Shown: positions 28,574 through 33,068 of the stretch, in pieces
Position numbering within the stretch: the stretch's first letter is position 1
Layout of the letters: each line of letters begins with the position of its first letter
From: Opitutus sp. GAS368
Lineage (GTDB): Bacteria; Verrucomicrobiota; Verrucomicrobiia; Opitutales; Opitutaceae
Length of the DNA: 33,068 bases
Assembly (NCBI GenBank): GCA_945871085.1
Contig: CAMBVX010000028.1
Span: 1-33,068 of the forward strand
Direction: 5' to 3'
Notes under the pieces: generated by a model
Told to the model about the DNA's origin: nothing
What the model saw: the letters and a program-made list of their open reading frames with translations, nothing else
Databases searched by the model: none
Program-made: the position numbers and the translations under genes

Positions 28574-28609
28574 ACCGTGCGATCCTCCCCCATTCGGGGG
28601 AGTAACGGT
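28574..28609. promoter_or_regulatory. Perfect C/G palindrome in the divergent receptor-kinase promoter region
   Basis: CTCCCCC-ATTC-GGGGGAG (28585-28602) is a perfect 7-base inverted repeat with a 4-base spacer. Outer arms ACCGT (28574-28578) and ACGGT (28605-28609) flank it. It is the outstanding symmetric element in the 124 bases between the TonB receptor start (28494) and the sensor kinase start (28619). Its place fits an operator for the neighbouring NarL-type regulator. On the + strand its right arm (GGGGGAG) also resembles a ribosome binding site 16 bases before the kinase ATG, so a leader hairpin is a second possibility. Confidence 0.5.
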
Positions 28610-28618
28610 CGCGGTGCC

Positions 28619-30712
28619 ATGATTGCATGCGCGCGGATGGCGGGTTTTGCTGCCGGAGTGAAATCAGCCGCCGTCAACCTTCGGACAGCTACCCTCGCAG
28701 GCCTCGCGCTGTTTGGCCCGTTCAAGGAATGCGTCGCACAGGAGACGCCGCTCCACACCGCGGCAGAGGTGCAGCGACTGTCGCCGGAAGAGGCAAGGCA
28801 GCACCGCAAGGCAAGCCTACGGGGCGTGGTCACGTTCACCTGGAACACCACGCCGACAGAATTCACCATCGAAGACCAAACTGGCGCTGTATGGTTTCCA
28901 GCTGCTATCCTTCCTCCTGCGTGTCAGTTAGGAGCCGACGTGGAGGTTGAAGGCTTAACCGACTCGGGTGTCTTCGGACCATTTGTCCGCGCGGTCAGCG
29001 TGCGTCCGCTCGGCCCCGGCACGCTCCCTGCCGCGCGCCGGGTTTCTTTTGATGAACTTCCGACTGCCCGACTTCACGGCCGGCGAGTGGAGGTGACAGG
29101 GATTGTGCGCGGCCAGCGCGTGAATCCGGTCGCCGGTCTCGATTGGCTTGCCCTCGAAATCTCGAACGGTAGCGGACGTGTAACCGTCAACCTGACCCAT
29201 GAAACCACCGCCCATCCTGAACTGATTGATGCCGAGGTGAGAATCCTTGGCGTCAATCTGCACAGCACCGATTCCCAACAACTGGCGTTCCTGCCGATGA
29301 TCAACGCCCATTCTCTGGCTGATGTGGAAGTGATCGCTCCGGCTAATCCACGGCCGTTTGCCCAACCTCCGACGCGCCTCGACAATCTGATGCGAAGCGC
29401 TGGGACGGCTGGGACTGGTCATCGTGTGCACATGCGTGGCGTCGTCACCTTTGTCAGCCGGCAAGATTGGTTCTACTTTCAGGATGAATCGCGGGGTATT
29501 CGTGTGTCGCTGCGCGAACCGTCGCGCCCAGCCGTGGGCGAAATCGTGGATGTCGTTGGATTCCCCGAACCCGGAGCTTTTTCCCCGATTGTGCGCGACG
29601 CCGAGTGGCGGTCCACGTCCGAAAAGCGATCCCCTCCGGCGCCCATTGTCAGCTTGGAGGAAGGCATGAAACACGACGGGAGTCTGGTCGTGATTCAGGG
29701 CCGCTTGCTTGAAGTCACGCTGGCCGATCGGAAAGCCGTCCTGACCCTTGAGGACGGAACCCAGCGGTGCCGGGTCCACATCCTCGACGTTTTTTCGCGG
29801 CGCTGGACGGAAGGAAGCATATTGCGGGTGACGGGTGTGAGCACAGTCGCGAACAGCGATTGGGAAACGCTGGTTGCCCGCCGGCAGCCACCGGGTTTCT
29901 CCCTCCTCGTGCCGAATCCGCAAGGCGTGATCGAGATTCAGTCCGCACCTTGGTGGACACCGACGCGCGCGGCGTGGCTGATTGCTGCGGTGGCGGCGAT
30001 GCTGTGTTGCGCTCTGGGAACTGTCTGGTTGCAGACCCGCAAACGCCTGCGTGAAAACGCCGCCACTCGGAAAGCGGCCCACGCCCAATTCGTCGCCGTG
30101 CTGGGCGAGCGCAATCGTATTGCCCGTGAAATCCACGACACCCTCGCGCAAGGATTCACTGGAATCTCCGTTCAGCTCGAAGTGATTAACGATCGATTGC
30201 AGGATGCACCAGTCGGTCTCCGCCAGCATCTGGATCTCGCCCGGGAGTTGGTGCGCTCCAGCCTTGAGGAGGCACGCCGTTCGGTCTGGAACCTGCGGGC
30301 TCAGGCCCTGATTGAGTCGGGCTTGAGCGACGTGTTTGGCCGTCTGGGTCGGCAGCTCACCGACGGAGGCGGAGCCGTCTTCGAACTGACGGTCGACGGC
30401 AGCCCGCGACGACTTCCAATTGACGTCGAGAACAACCTGTTGCGAATTGGCCAGGAAGCGATCACCAACGCCGTGCGCCATTCCGGGGCAAAGCGCATCG
30501 CGCTTTGTCTGGAATATCATCCCAACCGTATTCGCATGGTCGTGAGCGACGACGGCAAGGGTTTTGATCCCTCGCATCGGCAACCGTCCCCCATCGGCGG
30601 CTTCGGCCTGCCTGGCCTGCGGGAGCGCGCCGCGGCCATGCACGCAACCCTGGAAATTACCCGGCGTGCGGCCGGCGGGACGAACATCGAACTAGCGGTG
30701 CCGCATGTCTGA
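28619..30712 (+). CDS. NarL-type sensor histidine kinase with OB-like periplasmic repeats
   Basis: ATG 28619 gives 697 residues; the open frame before it overlaps the receptor gene and is unlikely. The N-terminus acts as a signal/anchor (TATLAGLALFGPF...CVAQ). The periplasmic part (about 42-445) shows four beta-rich, OB-like units. Units 1 and 3 are similar to each other (GVVTF...F-IEDQTGAV...GVFGPFVRA against GVVTF...FYFQDESRGI...GAFSPIVRD). A membrane helix (AAWLIAAVAAMLCCALGTVW, about 449-470) leads to HisKA_3, with phospho-acceptor His506 in REIHDTLAQGFTG, and to a HATPase_c domain with N-box EAITNAVRHSG (Asn617) and DDGKGFDP. Its stop overlaps the regulator gene by 8 bases. It probably senses a periplasmic glycan and controls the divergent receptor/sulfatase block. 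The ligand is unknown. Confidence 0.88.
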   Translation: MIACARMAGFAAGVKSAAVNLRTATLAGLALFGPFKECVAQETPLHTAAEVQRLSPEEARQHRKASLRGVVTFTWNTTPTEFTIEDQTGAVWFPAAILPPACQLGADVEVEGLTDSGVFGPFVRAVSVRPLGPGTLPAARRVSFDELPTARLHGRRVEVTGIVRGQRVNPVAGLDWLALEISNGSGRVTVNLTHETTAHPELIDAEVRILGVNLHSTDSQQLAFLPMINAHSLADVEVIAPANPRPFAQPPTRLDNLMRSAGTAGTGHRVHMRGVVTFVSRQDWFYFQDESRGIRVSLREPSRPAVGEIVDVVGFPEPGAFSPIVRDAEWRSTSEKRSPPAPIVSLEEGMKHDGSLVVIQGRLLEVTLADRKAVLTLEDGTQRCRVHILDVFSRRWTEGSILRVTGVSTVANSDWETLVARRQPPGFSLLVPNPQGVIEIQSAPWWTPTRAAWLIAAVAAMLCCALGTVWLQTRKRLRENAATRKAAHAQFVAVLGERNRIAREIHDTLAQGFTGISVQLEVINDRLQDAPVGLRQHLDLARELVRSSLEEARRSVWNLRAQALIESGLSDVFGRLGRQLTDGGGAVFELTVDGSPRRLPIDVENNLLRIGQEAITNAVRHSGAKRIALCLEYHPNRIRMVVSDDGKGFDPSHRQPSPIGGFGLPGLRERAAAMHATLEITRRAAGGTNIELAVPHV

Positions 30713-31328
30713 CCCAATCCGAATCCTGATCGTCGACGACCACCTCGCCCTTCGCATTGGGCTGACCGCGATGCTCGCGCCCCATCCTCACCTGAAGGTG
30801 GTCGGCGAGGCGGGCGACAACGCCAGCGCACTTGCCGCCTGCGCCACGCTGGCCCCGGCGGTTGTCCTGATGGACTTGCGCATTCCCGGTGGCGGCGGAG
30901 TGGATGCGACGCTGGCGATTCGCCAGCGATGGCCGGCCACACGGGTTCTGATCGTCACCACCTATGACGGCGACGAGGACATTCACCGGGCCATTCAAGC
31001 CGGTGCAAGTGGCTATCTATTGAAAGGGTTGTCCAGTGCCGAACTGATCCGTGCAATCGAGGCAATCCACCGGGGCGAAACCGTGATGCCACCGAACGTC
31101 GCCGCGCGCTTCCGCCAGCGCGAACTACGGAAGGACCTCTCCCCACGTGAACTTGAAGTGCTGAGCCTCATGGTGGACGGCCGCAGCAACAAAGAAATCG
31201 CCGAGCAGCTCAGCATCGGCGAGGAGAGCGTGAAATCCCACTCGAAAGCGCTTTTTCAAAAGCTCGGCGTTGCCGACCGCACCCAAGCTGCGATCGAGGC
31301 GATTCGCCACGGTATCGTCCACCTTTAG
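30705..31328 (+). CDS. NarL/FixJ-type response regulator
   Basis: This 207-residue protein has a receiver domain (about 5-120) with acidic pair Asp11-Asp12, phospho-acceptor Asp57 in VVLMDLRIPG, the conserved Thr near 85 (IVTTYD) and Lys near 106 (YLLKG). A LuxR-type helix-turn-helix follows (about 142-200: LSPRELEVLSLMVDGRSNKEIAEQLSIGEESVKSH). It overlaps the kinase gene by 8 bases, which marks the two as a cognate pair. By position the pair should regulate the divergent TonB receptor/sulfatase genes. Phosphorylated dimers of this family bind inverted repeats, and the C/G palindrome in the divergent region is the obvious candidate site. Confidence 0.93.
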   Translation: MSDPIRILIVDDHLALRIGLTAMLAPHPHLKVVGEAGDNASALAACATLAPAVVLMDLRIPGGGGVDATLAIRQRWPATRVLIVTTYDGDEDIHRAIQAGASGYLLKGLSSAELIRAIEAIHRGETVMPPNVAARFRQRELRKDLSPRELEVLSLMVDGRSNKEIAEQLSIGEESVKSHSKALFQKLGVADRTQAAIEAIRHGIVHL

Positions 31329-31383
31329 GCCGGCAAACTGGTTGCGACCACGCGCCGATGTCGAGCCACTCCGGGAGATTGGC

Positions 31384-31545
31384 TGATCAACGTTTCCGTC
31401 CTGAAGCAAATCGACGCAGGGGGAATTTATACTGCAGTCGTGGCCAGCCTGAGCCTGGGCAATTAGGTGCAGGTTTCCCGCGTCCTCGGCGCGACTGGAT
31501 TAATCCTCGTCCAGATCTACGAACTACCCTGAGTTTGACTATAGA
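31384..31545 (+). pseudogene. Possible decayed HTH/recombinase remnant in a gene-poor stretch
   Basis: The 357 bases between the response regulator and the XRE gene hold no intact gene. In one + strand frame (from ATC 31387) the translation runs VLKQIDAGGIYTAVVASLSL, a stop, then VQVSRVLGATGLILVQIYEL and further stops. The spacing and the VSRVL core recall the helix-turn-helix that ends many resolvase-like or ParB-like proteins. The match is by eye and weak. The right part of the stretch (about 31640-31685) is unusually A-rich. It may be the scar of the recombinase that carried the island, or simply non-coding DNA. Confidence 0.25.
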
Positions 31546-31685
31546 GCGCTATTATTATGCGCCGAATTGGCACGTTCCAAAAGGCACCCTTTGAGACAGC
31601 GCTGTGGCCCACAGCGATACGAGGCAAGGTGTTCATCCCGAACAGGGGGGATTTAGAAAAAGAAAATTTCGATGATTTGAACGCC

Positions 31686-32147
31686 TTAACCCTGGGCGTC
31701 GGCCGTAACCCTTGAGGTTCGACCCAAAACTCGATTAACTCTTTCGACATAGGGCCCCCACGGAATCTTCACCCCCCTCTCCCACCGGCCGAGCGTTGTC
31801 GGATCAACTGCGAGTTCGACGGCAAGTCGCTTTTGCGACCAACCGAAGCCCAACCGGTAGGCGATGAGCTTTTGACCGATGCCCTGATTCTCCGGCTTCG
31901 GACGGGGATCATAGCCTAAAAAGGCGATGATGGCCGGTAGGTGCTTTATCTCAGGTTCCCGCCCGCCGGTCTCCCAATTCCACACGCTTGTCGTGTCAGC
32001 GCCTACCTCCTTTGCTACGTCCCGCTGGAACAGCCCGAGGTCCATCCGACGTCTCCGAATGTGCTCTCCAAGCGTTTCTGGAAACTCGGGATATCCGGAT
32101 GCCTTTGGCTTTAGGCAGGTTATAGCAATCTGACTGATTGGCAACAC
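31686..32147 (-). CDS. XRE-type regulator with two helix-turn-helix motifs
   Basis: This 153-residue DNA-binding protein contains two XRE-like HTH units. The first (about 27-80) reads [36 protein letters not shown]. The second (about 92-145) reads [36 protein letters not shown]. Relatives with the '[17 protein letters not shown]...VWNWE' start are widespread single-gene regulators, often near mobile DNA. The apparent start is GTG 32147, whose outer base directly abuts the comM repeat. The frame stays open into the repeat, so the original start could have been cut off or replaced by the junction. Its target is unknown. It could control the island or its excision. Confidence 0.82.
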   Translation of the reverse strand: MLPISQIAITCLKPKASGYPEFPETLGEHIRRRRMDLGLFQRDVAKEVGADTTSVWNWETGGREPEIKHLPAIIAFLGYDPRPKPENQGIGQKLIAYRLGFGWSQKRLAVELAVDPTTLGRWERGVKIPWGPYVERVNRVLGRTSRVTADAQG

Positions 32148-32632
32148 ACCCCTGTAAGTGCGGATACCTGGGAGATCCCCGACACGAATGTCGCTGTTCG
32201 CCGGGTGAAATTCAACGCTATCGCGCGCGTATCAGCGGACCATTACTCGACCGCATCGATATTCACATCGAAGCCCCGGCGCTTTCGATTGCTGAGCTGC
32301 GCAATGAAAAACTCGGCGAGCCCTCAGCCCCGCTGCGTGACCGCGTCCAAGCGGCTCGGTTACGGCAACACGGTCGTTTTTCTGGCACGAAGGTCACCAC
32401 CAATGCCCGAATGACCAACGCGCACATCCGAAAACACTGCGCGATCGATTCCACCCTCGGCGATCTCCTGCAACAGGCGATGGAGCAACTCAGCCTATCC
32501 GCACGCGCCTACGATCGCATTCTCAAAGTCGCTCGCACGATCGCGGACCTCGCGAACGCCGAAAAAATCGAGGCCCCTCACCTCCTCGAAGCCATTCAAT
32601 ACCGCAGCCTCGACCGCACCGTGTTCTACTGA
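32148..32632 (+). pseudogene. comM: comM 3'-end fragment (485-bp direct repeat, copy 2)
   Basis: This fragment encodes only the last 160 residues of ComM, from [14 protein letters not shown] to SLDRTVFY, and lacks the Walker A and B motifs and the N-terminal region. No proper start exists; a TTG 10 bases upstream would give a 164-residue product of doubtful meaning. Against the intact gene I count four amino-acid differences (QQ to HG, A to T, S to N) but about 53 nucleotide differences, nearly all at third codon positions. The divergence therefore accumulated while both sequences were under selection as full genes. This points to two separate comM lineages and not to a recent copy of the neighbour. 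Its reading frame is still unbroken, so its truncation appears recent. Confidence 0.88.
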
Positions 32633-32642
32633 TCATCAAAAT

Positions 32643-32666
32643 AAGCGGCGAAACACCACGCCGCTT
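32643..32666 (-). terminator. Candidate terminator of the GNAT gene
   Basis: Perfect 8-base arms AAGCGGCG (32643-32650) and CGCCGCTT (32659-32666) surround an 8-base loop. On the - strand the hairpin is followed by ATTTTG. It lies 51 bases beyond the stop of the acetyltransferase gene and 10 bases after the comM fragment, so it may serve both directions. The T run is short. Confidence 0.5.
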
Positions 32667-32717
32667 CCGTTCGCTGCGATGCTCCTTTAGTGAAACCCGA
32701 GTGCGTTAGGAAACGGT

Positions 32718-33068
32718 CTACAAGAGCGACTTAGCCATGCGGAAATTCGTAAAGCTCGAGCCTTGATAATCAACCTCCTGCTGCTTCAAGACCTTGAATC
32801 CACGCTTCTGAAAGAAGGACCGGGCAGTCGTGCTCGCCTCGGTGAAAAGGCGCGCCACCCCGAGTCGCCGCGCGTCCTCTTCCATCTGCAACAGCAGCGC
32901 AGAGGCTATTCCTTTGCGCTGATGGTCGGCATGGACATAGATCGCCTCGACCTGCCCGTTGGCCGCAAACTCGGCGAAACCGCGCACCGTCCCTCCCACC
33001 TCAAACACCAACGTCGTGCGACCTGCCTGCCGCGCCCGCCACTTCGCCACGTCTGGCGCCGCGCCGGC
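32718..33068 (-). CDS. GNAT-family N-acetyltransferase (5' end beyond the window)
   Basis: The visible part covers about 116 residues and has no start codon of its own except a GTG at 33050. The frame is still open at the window edge, so the gene very probably begins outside. It has the GNAT acetyl-CoA-binding signature: strand VEAIYVHADHQRKGIASALLLQMEEDAR with the Q-R-K-G-I-A pyrophosphate loop, then LFTEASTTARSFFQKRGFKVL. Such enzymes transfer acetyl groups to amines of small molecules, proteins or antibiotics. The substrate is unknown. If the island interpretation is right, this gene was the original downstream neighbour of comM. Confidence 0.88.
   Translation of the reverse strand, partial: AGAAPDVAKWRARQAGRTTLVFEVGGTVRGFAEFAANGQVEAIYVHADHQRKGIASALLLQMEEDARRLGVARLFTEASTTARSFFQKRGFKVLKQQEVDYQGSSFTNFRMAKSLL

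Larger units (their letters stand above)
17744..32147. mobile_element. Putative comM-targeted genomic island carrying a sulfatase locus
   Basis: The segment lies between two direct copies of the comM 3' end. It holds only accessory functions: a sulfatase/TonB-receptor block, its two-component system, a decayed stretch with a recombinase-like trace, and an XRE regulator. The simplest reading is integration within the comM codons for NPCKCG, with the element supplying a replacement 3' end. The downstream remnant would be the displaced host end. No intact integrase or transposase is visible, so the element would be immobile now or mobilised in trans. A rearranged segment acquired by homologous recombination at comM is the alternative. 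Confidence 0.5.

Noticed and set aside
28313-28618. N-terminal extension of the sensor kinase to 28313
   Set aside because: It lies inside the receptor coding region and has an Arg/Ser-rich sequence without a domain.
28495-28869. N-terminal extension of the TonB receptor to 28869
   Set aside because: The extension lacks a signal peptide and would overlap the kinase gene and the shared promoter. The ATG at 28494 starts a proper signal peptide.
28955-30643. A 562-codon open frame on the - strand opposite the sensor kinase
   Set aside because: The kinase on the + strand carries all catalytic motifs. The antisense translation has none and overlaps it completely.
32138-32632. A functional 164-residue ComM-like protein
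   Set aside because: It would need a TTG start with no ribosome site, lacks the ATPase motifs and begins exactly where the repeat begins, so it is treated as a fragment.

Overview
The window looks like a chromosome segment of a GC-rich verrucomicrobium, most probably from the Opitutaceae. This rests on style rather than on a marker gene. The rho gene has a long disordered Gly/Arg-rich N-terminus. There is a pilB/pilT/pilC cluster, several Cys-type sulfatases beside a TonB receptor whose N-terminus begins with an 'LSPF'-type motif, and a NarL-type sensor kinase/regulator pair. No 16S rRNA, tRNA or CRISPR array was seen.

Left half (1-16649) is housekeeping. On the + strand are a short Rho paralogue (219-1487), an unrecognised helix-rich protein (1579-3339) and hisF (3436-4197). 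A - strand gene of unknown function (4198-4770) follows. Then comes a tight + strand run: a PPP-type phosphoesterase, an isochorismatase-fold hydrolase and an OB-HD protein of the YhaM type (4823-7024). A - strand operon runs coaE, rho, pilB-like, pilT, pilB-like, pilC (15639 down to 7057), with gaps of only 4-64 bases. An HD-domain gene follows at 15741-16649.

Right half (16687-32632) is framed by comM. A full-length comM/yifB gene (16687-18228) is followed by an accessory block on the - strand: a TonB-dependent receptor, four distinct sulfatases and a concanavalin-like secreted protein (28494 down to 18271). A divergent sensor kinase/response regulator pair (28619-31328) shares a 124-base intergenic region with the receptor, and that region holds a perfect C/G palindrome. 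Beyond lie a decayed stretch (31329-31685) and a two-HTH XRE regulator. Directly abutting the regulator is a second copy of the last 485 bases of comM (32148-32632). The two copies are gap-free and about 89% identical by hand count, and they start inside the codons for the conserved NPCKCG motif of ComM. A - strand GNAT acetyltransferase (32718 to the window end) closes the window.

Main interpretation: the roughly 14.4 kb from 17744 to 32147 is a genomic island that entered comM. It seems to have brought its own 3' end of the gene, so that comM was rebuilt, and left the displaced end behind as a pseudogene. The cargo would be an uptake, desulfation and sensing module for a sulfated glycan. 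The repeat, its boundaries and its gap-free alignment are seen directly. Integration, its direction and the substrate are inferred. No intact integrase is present.
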